From positions 62,001 to 126,000 of the forward strand of contig NZ_CVTA01000063.1 of the NCBI RefSeq assembly GCF_001050035.1: 64,000 nt of DNA, written 5' to 3'. Below, one piece after another: positions 48,600-58,408 of this stretch. Below the pieces are notes generated by a model. It did no database searches. It saw only the letters and a program-made list of their open reading frames with translations, and had not been told where the DNA came from. Origin of the DNA: Mycolicibacterium komanii. GTDB taxonomy: Bacteria > Actinomycetota > Actinomycetes > Mycobacteriales > Mycobacteriaceae. The position numbers and the translations under genes are program-made. The stretch's first letter is position 1. Every line of letters starts with the position of its first letter.

Positions 48600-48792
48600 C
48601 CTCGCCTCTCCGTCCGGAACCGTTATTGACGGACTGGCAGGTAATACCCGGCGGGCGCCGACGCTAACCGGCCAGCCGCCTACCGGGTCTCGCGAGTCCA
48701 CGGCCGGCGGATAGACCTGGGGTTTTAACGGCGCGGCGGCACCCGCGGCTCAGGTCTGCGAACGGCCCGGCCCGATGTCTTTGCGCGCCGAG

Positions 48793-48900
48793 CTACTTCT
48801 TGATGTAGCAGTTAGGCGGATTTCCGCAGTGATGACCTTGATCGCACTTGTGGCAGTTGCAGGTACAGCCGCTCTTGGCCTTGACCGCAGACGTACGCAT
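48793..48900 (-). CDS. 35-residue Cys/His-rich peptide, metallothionein-like
   Basis: The frame encodes MRTSAVKAKSGCTCNCHK followed by CDQGHHCGNPPNCYIKK. It has six cysteines (12, 14, 16, 19, 25, 31) and three histidines (17, 23, 24), with a CxCxCxxC core. GAGGAG lies 8-13 nt before the ATG. Soft-metal or zinc binding is the obvious inference. It does not match the mycobacterial metallothionein MymT from memory. It stands alone in a 393-bp gap between the DUF4383 and propionyl-CoA synthetase genes. Confidence 0.72.
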   Translation of the reverse strand: MRTSAVKAKSGCTCNCHKCDQGHHCGNPPNCYIKK

Positions 48901-48992
48901 CGCGAATCAACTCCTCTGTTGTGAGCCCGCGCGCGTCGACGGATGCGGGCCTGCCACCGAATATAGGCCGATCGGGGCGGTGTGGGAGCGGC

Positions 48993-50861
48993 TCAGCCCT
49001 TCAGGATCGGCTTGAGGGCCTCGATCACCGCGGGATCTTCGATCGTCGACGGCAACGGTTCGTCCCGGCCGTGTGCGATGCCCCGCATGGTCTTGCGCAG
49101 GATCTTCCCCGACCGGGTCTTCGGCAGCGCGGGCACGACATCGACGAGCTTGAAACACGCTACGGCGCCGATGTCTTCGCGTACCAATCGGATGAGATCC
49201 TCGGCGAGCCCGTCGGCCGAGGCGCCCGACTTGAGCACCACGAAGCCGCGCGGCACCTGTCCCTTGATCTCGTCGCGGACCCCGATCACGGCGCACTCCG
49301 CGACCGCCGGGTGGGTCGCCAGCACGGCCTCGATCGATCCGGTCGACAACCGGTGGCCCGCGACATTGATGACGTCGTCGATGCGGCCCATCACGAAGAG
49401 GTAGCCGTCCTCGTCGAGATAGCCGCCGTCACCCGTGAGGTAGTAGCCGGGATGCTCGGAGAGGTACGACGTCTGGAACCGGTCGTCGTCGCCCCACAAC
49501 GTGGGCAACGTGCCCGGCGGAAGCGGCAGCCGGATACAGATGTCGCCTTCCTCGTTGGCACCGCGGGCGGAGCCGTCGACGTGCAGGATCTTGACGTCGT
49601 AACCGGGCATCGGAACCGTCGGGGACCCGGGCTTGATCGGCATGGGGTCCAGGCCCATGGGGTTGGCGGTGATCGCCCAACCGGTCTCCGTCTGCCACCA
49701 GTGGTCGACGACGGGAATGCCGAGCTTCTTTGCGGCCCATTCGTAGGTGTCCGGGTCGAGTCGTTCGCCCGCCTGGAACAGGTACTTCATCTTCGACAGG
49801 TCGTAGCGGCCGATGTGCTCGCCCTCGGGGTCCTCCTTGCGGATCGCGCGCACCGCCGTCGGCGCGGTGAACAGCGCCTTCACCCCGTATTCGGATGCGA
49901 CCCGCCAGAACGCCCCCGGATCCGGCGTGCCGATCGGCTTGCCCTCGTAGAGCACCGTCGTGGCGCCCAGCAACAGCGGGCCGTACACGATGTAGGAGTG
50001 GCCCACGACCCAGCCGACGTCGGAGGCCGCCCAGAAGATGTCGCCGGGCGCGATGTCGTAGATGTTGCGCATGCTCCACAGCAGCGCCACCGCGTGTCCG
50101 CCGTTGTCGCGGACGATGCCCTTCGGCTTGCCTGTGGTCCCGGACGTGTACAGCACGTACAGCGGATCGGTCGCCGCCACCGGCACCGGGTCGACGGGCG
50201 CCGCGGCCACGACGTCCTCCCAGTCGAGATCGCGGTCGGGCGATAACTCGCAGCGCTCATGGTCGCGCTGCACGATGACGCAGTTGCGGGGTGGATGCTC
50301 CGACATCTCCAGTGCTGCGTCGAGCATTGGCTTGTAGGCGACGGTGCGCGACGGCTCGATGCCACACGACGCGGAGACGATCACCGTCGGTCGGGCATCG
50401 TCGATGCGCGTCGCGAGTTCGTGCGCGGCGAACCCGCCGAACACCACCGAGTGGATCGCCCCCAACCGCGCGCACGCCAGCATGGCGATCACCGCCTCGG
50501 GGATCATCGGCATGTAAATGACCACCCGGTCACCCTTGGCGACCCCGAGGCCCCGTAGACCGCCGGCGAACTTCGCTGTGGCGTCCCGCAATTCGCGGTA
50601 GGTATAGGTCTTCTTCGTCCCGGTGACGGGTGAGTCGTAGATCAATGCCGGCTGCTCGCCGCGCCCGTCGTCGACGTGCCGGTCGAGCGCGTTGGCGCAG
50701 GTGTTCATCTCGCCGTCGGCGTACCAGCGGTAGAACGGCGGGTTCGAATCGTCGAGGATCTGCTGGGGCTCGCGCGTCCACGTCACCGCGCGTGCGGCAT
50801 CGGCCCAGAATCCTTCTGGATCAGCGATGCTGGCGTCGAACAGCGCTCGGTATCCGGCCAT
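48993..50861 (-). CDS. prpE: Acyl-CoA synthetase, propionyl-CoA synthetase (PrpE)-like
   Basis: A 622-residue acetyl/propionyl-CoA-synthetase-type AMP-forming ligase. It has the N-terminal ACAS segment, the P-loop YTSGTTGKPKG, WWQTETGW, TGDGGYLDEDGYLFVMGRIDDVINVAGHR and the C-terminal catalytic Lys in PKTRSGKILRK (a site usually controlled by acetylation). The sequence pattern looks more like PrpE than Acs, but propionate versus acetate preference is not certain. The ATG at 50861 is chosen; the frame is open further upstream. Divergent from a hydrolase gene with a 39-bp gap. Confidence 0.88.
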   Translation of the reverse strand: MAGYRALFDASIADPEGFWADAARAVTWTREPQQILDDSNPPFYRWYADGEMNTCANALDRHVDDGRGEQPALIYDSPVTGTKKTYTYRELRDATAKFAGGLRGLGVAKGDRVVIYMPMIPEAVIAMLACARLGAIHSVVFGGFAAHELATRIDDARPTVIVSASCGIEPSRTVAYKPMLDAALEMSEHPPRNCVIVQRDHERCELSPDRDLDWEDVVAAAPVDPVPVAATDPLYVLYTSGTTGKPKGIVRDNGGHAVALLWSMRNIYDIAPGDIFWAASDVGWVVGHSYIVYGPLLLGATTVLYEGKPIGTPDPGAFWRVASEYGVKALFTAPTAVRAIRKEDPEGEHIGRYDLSKMKYLFQAGERLDPDTYEWAAKKLGIPVVDHWWQTETGWAITANPMGLDPMPIKPGSPTVPMPGYDVKILHVDGSARGANEEGDICIRLPLPPGTLPTLWGDDDRFQTSYLSEHPGYYLTGDGGYLDEDGYLFVMGRIDDVINVAGHRLSTGSIEAVLATHPAVAECAVIGVRDEIKGQVPRGFVVLKSGASADGLAEDLIRLVREDIGAVACFKLVDVVPALPKTRSGKILRKTMRGIAHGRDEPLPSTIEDPAVIEALKPILKG

Positions 50862-50900
50862 ACCGCACGTTAGCGCGACGGCAGTTCCTATAGTCGCGTT

Positions 50901-51761
50901 ATGACCTCTGCTCCTCCGCCGATCGAAGGGGTGCGACGGTCGCATGTCACCGCCCGCGGCGTGCGCTTACACGTGACCGAGGCCGGCCCCGCCGACGGAC
51001 GTCCGGTCGTGGCGCTGCACGGCTGGCCGCAACACCATTGGGAATACCGGGATCTGCTTGCCGACCCGCCGGCCGGACTCCGGATCATCGCACCTGACCT
51101 GCCTGGTTACGGATGGTCCGGTCCGCCACCGCACCGGTGGGCCAAGGAAGACGTCGCCAGTGACGTTCTCGCCCTTCTGGATGCGCTGGGCCTCGACCGC
51201 GTACTGCTGTTGGCCCACGACTGGGGCGCCTTCGTCGGATACCTGATGATCCTGCGATCACCGGAGCGATTCGACGGCTTCATGGCCTGCAATATGGCCT
51301 ACCCGTGGTTGAAGACGCGCGATGTCCTGCCCCGGCTATGGCGGTTGGCGTACCAGATACCGATCGCGACGGCCGGAATACTGGTGCAGCGCCGCACGCC
51401 GTTCGTCGAGAAAGTGATCTTCGGCATCGGCTCGAAGATGTCCGAAGCCGACGTCCGTGTCTTCTCGGACCGGTTCCGCGATCCGGAGTGCGCCAGGGCC
51501 GCGCGCGACACATATCGGACTTTTCTCACCAAGGAACTCCTGGGCAGCGCGCGTAGCCCCGAGACGCGACGGGCGACGGTGCCGATCCGCGCGCTGTTCG
51601 GACTCGGCGATGCCGCGGTGCACCCGTCGTGGGTTGCGGCTGAGAACGCCAATGCGGACGACTACCGGCTGGAGACGGTCGATGCCAGCCACTTCATCGT
51701 CGACGAGCGACCCGATCTGGTGCGCGCGGCGCTGATCGCGCTGGCGGACGAGACGGCCTAG
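50901..51761 (+). CDS. Epoxide-hydrolase-like alpha/beta hydrolase
   Basis: A 286-residue alpha/beta hydrolase with the HGWP oxyanion motif (ALHGWPQHHWEY), an Asp nucleophile in LLLAHDWGAFVGYL (about residue 107) and a catalytic His in VDASHFIVDERPDLV. The Asp rather than Ser nucleophile indicates an epoxide hydrolase or haloalkane-dehalogenase relative; the second acid is not identified. The 3' end overlaps the kdpD stop by 4 nt on opposite strands. Confidence 0.85.
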   Translation: MTSAPPPIEGVRRSHVTARGVRLHVTEAGPADGRPVVALHGWPQHHWEYRDLLADPPAGLRIIAPDLPGYGWSGPPPHRWAKEDVASDVLALLDALGLDRVLLLAHDWGAFVGYLMILRSPERFDGFMACNMAYPWLKTRDVLPRLWRLAYQIPIATAGILVQRRTPFVEKVIFGIGSKMSEADVRVFSDRFRDPECARAARDTYRTFLTKELLGSARSPETRRATVPIRALFGLGDAAVHPSWVAAENANADDYRLETVDASHFIVDERPDLVRAALIALADETA

Positions 51762-54253
51762 TTCGGCGCGGCGGGCAGGTCGATCTCGACCGTCAGCCCT
51801 CCTCCAGGGGTGTCGGACGCCGAGATCGTTCCGCCCATCGCTTCGACGAATCCGGAGGCGACGGACAGCCCGAGGCCGATTCCGATCGTGTCGTCGTCGC
51901 TGAGCCGCTGGAACGGGGCGAACGCCTGCTGCTCGCTGCCACGCGGGATGCCGGGGCCCTCGTCGACGACGGCGATGAGCACCCGCTGGCCCACCTGACC
52001 TGCGGTCACCCGCACCAGGCTGCCGTCGGCGTAGCGCAGCGAGTTGTCGATCAGGTTGGCCAGTACGCGTTCGAGCAGTTCACTGTCGGCCAGGACCGCA
52101 TGGCAGTCGATTTCCACCTTCACCCGCTCGCTGCCGGGGCGACTGAATTCGCTTGTGTCGGCGTGAATTCCGAGCAACGCGCGCTGCACGACGTGCTCGA
52201 GTTCGACGCGCGCCATTTCGGGCCGGACCGCTCCGGCAGCCAGCCGTGCCGAGTCCAGCAGGTTGGCCACGAGCGCGGTCAGCTGGTCGACGGAGTCCTC
52301 GACGGTGGCGAGGAGTTCGGCGGTGTTGTCGGCGGAGATGTCGACGTCGCCGTTGCGGATGCGGGACGTCGCCGCCTTGGCGGCCGTTAATGGGGTGCGC
52401 AGGTCGTGGCTGACGGCGGTCAGGAGTGCATGGCGCAGTTTGTCCGCCTGCCCGACGGCTTCGGCCTTGTTCGCCTCGGCCCTCTCTCGTTGCCTGAGCA
52501 GGTTGACGGCCTGCTTGCCGACGCCGCCGAGGACGCGGCGGTCGCGCGCGGTCAACGCAGGGCCGCTCAACAGCATCCAGTACTCGTCGTCCCCGATCTC
52601 GACGGAGGTGTCGGCGTAGTCGGCGTCCGCGCAGGGATCGGTGCCGACGTAGGCGAGGATCTCGCCGGTCTGGCTGCGGACAACGCTCACGGCGCGCTGC
52701 GAGTAGGTTTCGCGGACGCGTTCGAGCAGGCGGTCGAGGTCCGCGTCGTGCAACACACCGTCGGCGAAGAGTGCGAGCAGTGCGGCTTCCTGGTTGGCCC
52801 GCCGAGCTTCTCGCACTCGCCTCGCCGCGCGGTCGACGAACGTGGCGACGGTGACGGCGAAGAGCAGGAGTATCAGCGTCGCGATCGCACTGTCGGTGTC
52901 GTGGACGGAGAACGTGTTCTCCGGAGCCACCAGGAAGAAGGTGATCAGCACTCCCGAGAGCACCGCGGCGGTGATCGCCGGAGCGAGCCCGCCGAGCACG
53001 GCGGTGCCGAGCACTCCGACGAAGAACAGTGCGCCGGGGCCGCCGATGTGACGGAACCGCTCCGGCAGCAGCAACGTCAGAGCGCAGACCGCGACCGGAA
53101 TCGCCACGGCGGCAAGCCATGACGTGAGCCGACGCTGTCTCGTCGAGAGGCGGGACCAGGAGATGCCGGTGCTGGCTTGGTCGTGGGTGACCATGTGGAC
53201 GTCGAGGTTGCCTGATTGCTGGACGACGGCCTCGCTGATGCCCTCGTCGAACATGCGCGACAGCCGCGAACGACGCGAGGTCCCGACGACCAGTTGGGTC
53301 GCGTTGACGTCGTGCGCGTAGTCGATGAGCGAGGTGGCGACGTCGTCACCGACGACGGTGTGCATGGTGGCGCCCAGACTCGCCGCCAGTTCGCGCACGG
53401 CCTTCTTCTGCTGGTCCGAGATGGCGGTCAGACCGCCGCCGTCGACGACATGGACGACCCTGAGGTCCGCGCCCGTCCGGGAGGCGATTCGCGACGCACG
53501 TCGTACCAGAACCTCGGACTCGGGGCCGCCGGTGACCCCGACGACCACGCGTTCGCGAGGAGCCCACCGGTCGCTGATCTTCTTGTCGGAGCGGTACTTG
53601 GCGAGAGCGGCGTCGACCTGATCGGCCAGCCACAGCAGGGTCAACTGCCTTAGCGCGGTGAGGTTCTCGGGGCGGAAGTAGTTGGACAGCGCGGCGTCGA
53701 CACGCTCCGGCGGGTAGACGTTGCCGTGAGCCAGCCTGCGCCGCAACGCTTCCGGTGTGATGTCGACCAACTCGATCTGGTCGGCGGCGCGCACCACCTC
53801 GTCGGGGATGCGGTCGGGTTCCTCGACTCCGGTGATCTGTTCGGCGAGGTCGGACACGCTTTCCAGGTTCTGGATGTTGACGGTGGTGATCACGGTGATG
53901 CCGGCGTTGAGCAGCTCTTCGACGTCCTGCCAACGCTTCTTGTTCTTGCAGCCTGGTGCGTTCGTGTGGGCGAAGTCGTCGACGAGCACGACCTTCGGCC
54001 GGCGCTGGATGATCGCGACCACGTCGATCTCTTGGATGCCGTTCTCCGTCGTGCGGGGAGGCACCACCTCGATGCCCGCGAGCTGATGGCCGACCTTGCG
54101 GCGGCCGTGTGTGTCGACGATGGCGACGACGACGTCGGTCCCGCGTTCGAGACGGCGGTGCGCCTCGGCCAGCATGGAGTAGGTCTTGCCGACACCGGGC
54201 GCCGCGCCGAGGTACACGCGCAGGTCCCCGGTCTTGCGTCCCAGTAATGCCAT
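51758..54253 (-). CDS. kdpD: Orphan KdpD-type sensor histidine kinase
   Basis: An 831-residue KdpD. It has the N-terminal KdpD domain with Walker A GAAPGVGKT (residues 16-24) and VLVDDFAHTNAPG, a USP-like domain (about 240-360), four membrane helices (about 385-485), a GAF-like segment, HisKA with phospho-acceptor His near residue 616 (SHDLRTPL) and HATPase_c (DEGPGIPRG). Start at ATG 54253. In most bacteria kdpD is followed by kdpE and linked to kdpFABC; here the downstream neighbour is an opposing hydrolase gene and no kdpE or potassium pump gene is in the window. Confidence 0.93.
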   Translation of the reverse strand: MALLGRKTGDLRVYLGAAPGVGKTYSMLAEAHRRLERGTDVVVAIVDTHGRRKVGHQLAGIEVVPPRTTENGIQEIDVVAIIQRRPKVVLVDDFAHTNAPGCKNKKRWQDVEELLNAGITVITTVNIQNLESVSDLAEQITGVEEPDRIPDEVVRAADQIELVDITPEALRRRLAHGNVYPPERVDAALSNYFRPENLTALRQLTLLWLADQVDAALAKYRSDKKISDRWAPRERVVVGVTGGPESEVLVRRASRIASRTGADLRVVHVVDGGGLTAISDQQKKAVRELAASLGATMHTVVGDDVATSLIDYAHDVNATQLVVGTSRRSRLSRMFDEGISEAVVQQSGNLDVHMVTHDQASTGISWSRLSTRQRRLTSWLAAVAIPVAVCALTLLLPERFRHIGGPGALFFVGVLGTAVLGGLAPAITAAVLSGVLITFFLVAPENTFSVHDTDSAIATLILLLFAVTVATFVDRAARRVREARRANQEAALLALFADGVLHDADLDRLLERVRETYSQRAVSVVRSQTGEILAYVGTDPCADADYADTSVEIGDDEYWMLLSGPALTARDRRVLGGVGKQAVNLLRQRERAEANKAEAVGQADKLRHALLTAVSHDLRTPLTAAKAATSRIRNGDVDISADNTAELLATVEDSVDQLTALVANLLDSARLAAGAVRPEMARVELEHVVQRALLGIHADTSEFSRPGSERVKVEIDCHAVLADSELLERVLANLIDNSLRYADGSLVRVTAGQVGQRVLIAVVDEGPGIPRGSEQQAFAPFQRLSDDDTIGIGLGLSVASGFVEAMGGTISASDTPGGGLTVEIDLPAAPN

Positions 54254-54445
54254 TCGTACATCATTCCTGCTGGACCACACGCGGCTCAAACGCCTTGTCG
54301 GTTCAGTGGACCGGAGAGCGCCGCCTTCTCACCCTGAACACCCGCGTCCCCCAACCGGGCGTCCCTCCCAATTCACTTGTGTCTCTTTGGTTTCAGGGGT
54401 CACATTTGGGGTGGGGTTGTCGGTGGGTGGGGTTAGCGTCGGGGT

Positions 54446-55933
54446 GTGGGTTTCGAACGTGTGTGCGAGGTGATCGCGGGGATGGCCGCGCAGGCGTCCG
54501 CGCTGATCGCCGAGTCGTTTGACACCCTCAGCACCGCTGAGCAGTTGGCGGTGACCGCCCAATGGGAGACCGTGATGCGGCGCCAGGCGGTGGTGGGGCA
54601 TCGCCTGATCGCCGGGCTGCAGTCCGCGCCGCTGGAGGAGTTGGGTGAGCACAGCGTGGCCGGGGCGCTGACGGTGTTGTTGCGGATCTCCAAGGCCGAG
54701 GCGACCCGGCGGGTGGCTGAAGCGGCGGAGTTGGCGCCGCGGCGCGCGATGACCGGTGAGGTTCTCGAGCCGGTGCTGGCGGGCACCGCGGCCGCGCAGG
54801 AGAAGGGGTTGGTGGGTGCGGAGCATGTGCGGGTGATTCGGCGGTTTCTCACCAAGGAGATCCCCGCGGCGACACCGTTTGATGTGCGCGAGGCCGCCGA
54901 AGCCCAGTTGGCGGAGTTGGCGACCAAGCACACTCCCGAGGAGTTGCGGGCGGCTGCGCAGCGGTTGGCGGCCTATCTGAACCCGGATGGGGATTTCTCC
55001 GATGAGGTGCGCGCCGCGCAGCGCTGGTTGCGGCTGGGTCGTCAACGCCTCGACGGGATGAGTGAGCTGCGCGGGATCATCGACCCCGCCACCCGCGCGG
55101 CCCTGGAGGCGGTGCTGGCGGTGTGGGGCGCCCCCGGCCGCAACCACCGCACCGATGCTCAGCCCGAGGGTGGCCAGCCCGGCCCTGACCAGCCCGGACC
55201 GGACGGCGAGCCTTCGCCGGAGGCGGTGCGCGCCGATACCCGTTCGGGCGGGCAGCGCAACCACGACGCCCTGGGCGCGATGTGCCGGGCCCTGCTCGCG
55301 TCCGGGACGCTGGGAAGCCACAACGGGGTGCCGGCCACCCTGTTGATCACCACCACGCTGCAAGAGTTGGAGTCCGGCACCGGTCATGCGGTCACCGGCG
55401 GGGGGTCGCTGTTGCCGATGAGCGAGGTCATCCGCCAGGCGTCGGCGGCGCATCCGTATCTGGCGGTCTTCGACCAGGCCACCGAACAACCCCTGTTTTT
55501 GGGGCGCGGTCGCCGGCTGGCCTCGAAGGCGCAGCGGTTGGTGTTGTTCGCCAAATACCGCGGCTGCACCCGACCCGGCTGCACCGCCCCGGCCTATCAA
55601 TGCCAGGTCCATCACGCCAACGGCGACTGGGCCACTGGTGGGCGCACCGACATCACCGAGCTGACCCTGGCCTGCGGGCCCGACAACCGCCGCGTCACCC
55701 CCGGCGGCTGGCGCACCCGTAACCGCAAAGACGGGCGCACCCAATGGCGGCCCCCACCCCAACTCGACACCGGCCAAGCCCGCACCAACAACTACCACCA
55801 CCCCCACCGCTACCTCATCGACGACAACACCGACGACGACGAAGCCGACTGTCCCGACGACGAGGACGAAGCCGGCGACACCCGCGAGGACCCCGACCCC
55901 GACCAGCAAGCCGACCACCCCAACACCGGCTGA
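54446..55933 (+). CDS. REP13E12-family protein: DUF222 plus HNH endonuclease domain
   Basis: A 495-residue protein with an N-terminal helical DUF222 domain (about 10-330) and a C-terminal HNH nuclease motif: YRGCTRPGCTAP, CQVHHANGDWATGG, then TLACGPDNRR. A low-complexity acidic tail (DDNTDDDEADCPDDEDEAGD) follows. This is the mycobacterial 13E12 repeat family, multi-copy in many genomes; copies serve as phage integration sites in M. tuberculosis. The start is a GTG at 54446; an ATG at 54482 is possible. Biological role unclear. Confidence 0.9.
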   Translation: MGFERVCEVIAGMAAQASALIAESFDTLSTAEQLAVTAQWETVMRRQAVVGHRLIAGLQSAPLEELGEHSVAGALTVLLRISKAEATRRVAEAAELAPRRAMTGEVLEPVLAGTAAAQEKGLVGAEHVRVIRRFLTKEIPAATPFDVREAAEAQLAELATKHTPEELRAAAQRLAAYLNPDGDFSDEVRAAQRWLRLGRQRLDGMSELRGIIDPATRAALEAVLAVWGAPGRNHRTDAQPEGGQPGPDQPGPDGEPSPEAVRADTRSGGQRNHDALGAMCRALLASGTLGSHNGVPATLLITTTLQELESGTGHAVTGGGSLLPMSEVIRQASAAHPYLAVFDQATEQPLFLGRGRRLASKAQRLVLFAKYRGCTRPGCTAPAYQCQVHHANGDWATGGRTDITELTLACGPDNRRVTPGGWRTRNRKDGRTQWRPPPQLDTGQARTNNYHHPHRYLIDDNTDDDEADCPDDEDEAGDTREDPDPDQQADHPNTG

Positions 55934-55989
55934 TGTCGGTGGGCATGCTGCGCGCGTTTGACGGGAGCCCCGTCGGGTAGCCCGCCACC

Positions 55990-56769
55990 ATGGCTGAAGG
56001 ACGACCACTCGCGCTTGTGACGGGCGCTTCGAGCGGGATCGGATTCGAATTGGCGAAGCTGTTCGCCGACGACGGATACGACCTCATCGTCGCCGCCGAT
56101 GACGACGGCATTCACGCCAGCGCGGACAAACTCGCCGCCGCTGGCACGGAGGTGCGCGCGGTCCAGGTCGATCTCCGCAAAGAAGACGAAGTCGATCGGC
56201 TGTACAGCAGCGCCACCGACGAGGGCAGGCGGTTGGACGCCGCTGCGCTCAACGCAGGAACCGGAGGAGGCGGCGACCGCTTCGTCGACCGCGGACTCGA
56301 AGAAGACTTCAACGTCATCGACCTGAACGTCCGGGGCACGGTGCAACTGGCCAAGCTGATCTTGGCCGACATGGTGAGCGCCAACTCGGGCAAGATGCTG
56401 TTCACATCCTCGATCGTGGCTATGATGCCCGGCTCGTATCAGACCATCTACAACGCGTCCAAGTCGTTCGTGCAGTCGTTCGTCGAAGCGCTGCAGGACG
56501 AGTTGCGCGATACCGACGTCACCATCACCGCGCTGATGCCCGGCCCCACCGACACCAACTTCTTCCGACGCGTGAACATGCTCGACACCTTGGTGGGCAA
56601 GATGCCGAAGGACGACGCCGGCAAGGTGGCCAAACAGGGATACGACGCGCTGATGCAGGGAAAGAAGAAAATCGTTGCGTCGTCGCCACTTTCGAAGGGG
56701 ATGGGGCTGGTGAGCCGGTTCCTCCCCGACTCGGTCAAAGCGGCGTCCAACAGGCTGATCTCGAGGTGA
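55990..56769 (+). CDS. Short-chain dehydrogenase/reductase
   Basis: A 259-residue classical SDR: cofactor motif TGASSGIG (residues 12-19), an NAG-type strand ALNAGTGGG, catalytic Ser region FTSSIVAMMPGS and YNASK with the Tyr-Lys pair. AADDDGI after the second strand suggests NAD rather than NADP preference. It overlaps the next flavin oxidoreductase gene by 4 nt, so the two are coupled and may act on the same substrate. Confidence 0.9.
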   Translation: MAEGRPLALVTGASSGIGFELAKLFADDGYDLIVAADDDGIHASADKLAAAGTEVRAVQVDLRKEDEVDRLYSSATDEGRRLDAAALNAGTGGGGDRFVDRGLEEDFNVIDLNVRGTVQLAKLILADMVSANSGKMLFTSSIVAMMPGSYQTIYNASKSFVQSFVEALQDELRDTDVTITALMPGPTDTNFFRRVNMLDTLVGKMPKDDAGKVAKQGYDALMQGKKKIVASSPLSKGMGLVSRFLPDSVKAASNRLISR

Positions 56770-58361
56770 CTGTGCCGGCTTCAGCCGATGCTGTGGTGAT
56801 CGGCGCCGGCCACAACGGTTTGGTCGCCGCGGCGATGCTCGCCGACGCGGGCTGGGACGTACTGGTTCTGGAAGCGCAGGATCAACCTGGCGGCGCGGTC
56901 AAGAGCGCCGAACTGTTTCCCGGTTATGTCAGCGACCTCTACAGCGCCTTCTACCCGTTGTCGGTCACCTCACCGGCTCTCAAAGCGCTGCACCTCGAGG
57001 AACACGGGCTGCGTTGGTCGCATTCACCGGCGGTCGTCGGCCACGCGAGCTCCGCCGATGACGACGACGCGCCGCTGATCTGGCGCGAACTCGACCGCAC
57101 CGCAGACGATCTCGAGCGTCGCACTTCAGGGGACGGAATGCGCTGGCGCGAGTTGTTCGTCCAGTGGCAACGCATCAAGGAGCCGCTGCTCGAGACGCTG
57201 TTCTCGCCCTTCCCTCCGATGCGCGGAGCGGCGGGCCTGCTGCGTGAGCTCGGTACCGCCGAGGCCCTCCAACTGGCCCATCTACTCCTGCTGCCTGCGG
57301 GACTGATGGCTGAGCACCTCTTCGACGGCGAGGCCGCGCGACTCTTGCTGTTGGGCAACGCGATGCACGCCGACGTCCCCATCGACGCGCCGGGCAGCGG
57401 CGTCATGGGCTACATGTTGATCATGATGGCCCAGGACGGCGGATTCCCCGTTCCGGTCGGCGGTGCGGGACAACTCGCTGCGGCGCTCGTCAACCGCGCC
57501 ACATCAGCGGGCGCCCAGATCAAATGTCAACAGCAAGTAGAGCGGATCGATGTTCAGGGTGGCCGCGCGGTTGCCGTCCACACCGTAGGCGGTGACACCG
57601 TTCGGGTGCGCCGCGCCGTCATCGCCGACACCTCTGCTCCGCTGCTCTACCGCGAACTGCTGCCCGCCGACGCGCTCCCCGGTTCAGTGCTGCAGAGCCT
57701 CGATCGATTCGTCTGGGACACTCCGGTATTGAAGATCAACTACGCGCTCGACGCGCCCGTTCCGTGGCGCTCGAAGAGCCTGAACGACGCCGGGACCGTC
57801 CATCTCGGCGCCGACCACCACGGCCTCATCAGGTGGATGGCCGACCTCAATACAGGGACGGTGCCGCTGCACCCGTTCCTGCTGTTCGGCCAGATGACGA
57901 CCTCCGATCCCAGCCGCTCACCCGGGGGCACCGAAAGCGCCTGGGCCTACACGCATCTGCCGCGAGGCGTCGCAGATGATGCCTCCGCCGACCAGCTGTC
58001 GGCGGCGGTGGACATGGTGTTGGAGAAGCACGCGCCGGGTTTCAGCGACCACATCGTCGGCAAGTCGATCCAGCGACCGTCAGACCTTGAGGCCAGTGAC
58101 GCCAACCTGCATGCAGGCGCGGTGAACGGTGGAACGTCACAGTTGTTCCAGCAATTGATCTTTCGCCCGCTCCCGGGCTTCGGTGGCGCTGAGACGCCGG
58201 TCGAGAACGTCTACCTCGGCAGCGCGGGCGCGTCTCCGGGCGGGGGAGTACACGGTGTCTGCGGCCGCAATGCGGCTCGTGCCGCATTGGCCGGCGAAGG
58301 GCGGCTGGGGTGGCCACGGCGGAAGATCAACCGCGCGATCCTGTCGTTGACGACGCGGTGA
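56766..58361 (+). CDS. FAD-dependent phytoene-dehydrogenase-like oxidoreductase
   Basis: A 531-residue CrtI-like flavoprotein. It has the FAD-binding VIGAGHNGLVAAAMLADAGWDVLVLEA near the N-terminus, PGGAVKS, and a C-terminal FAD loop YLGSAGASPGGGVHGVCGRNAA. It starts at a GTG overlapping the SDR stop. Proteins of this type desaturate or isomerise isoprenoid or lipid substrates; there is no carotenoid gene nearby, so the substrate is unknown. Confidence 0.87.
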   Translation: MTVPASADAVVIGAGHNGLVAAAMLADAGWDVLVLEAQDQPGGAVKSAELFPGYVSDLYSAFYPLSVTSPALKALHLEEHGLRWSHSPAVVGHASSADDDDAPLIWRELDRTADDLERRTSGDGMRWRELFVQWQRIKEPLLETLFSPFPPMRGAAGLLRELGTAEALQLAHLLLLPAGLMAEHLFDGEAARLLLLGNAMHADVPIDAPGSGVMGYMLIMMAQDGGFPVPVGGAGQLAAALVNRATSAGAQIKCQQQVERIDVQGGRAVAVHTVGGDTVRVRRAVIADTSAPLLYRELLPADALPGSVLQSLDRFVWDTPVLKINYALDAPVPWRSKSLNDAGTVHLGADHHGLIRWMADLNTGTVPLHPFLLFGQMTTSDPSRSPGGTESAWAYTHLPRGVADDASADQLSAAVDMVLEKHAPGFSDHIVGKSIQRPSDLEASDANLHAGAVNGGTSQLFQQLIFRPLPGFGGAETPVENVYLGSAGASPGGGVHGVCGRNAARAALAGEGRLGWPRRKINRAILSLTTR

Positions 58362-58408
58362 GCGAAGCGGATCGCGGCAACGACTTGCTCGACGCTCGCG
58401 GATGAGTG

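Noticed and set aside
54446..55933. The 13E12 HNH protein as part of a defence island
   Set aside because: DUF222/HNH copies are scattered multi-copy genes in mycobacteria and no defence gene is adjacent.
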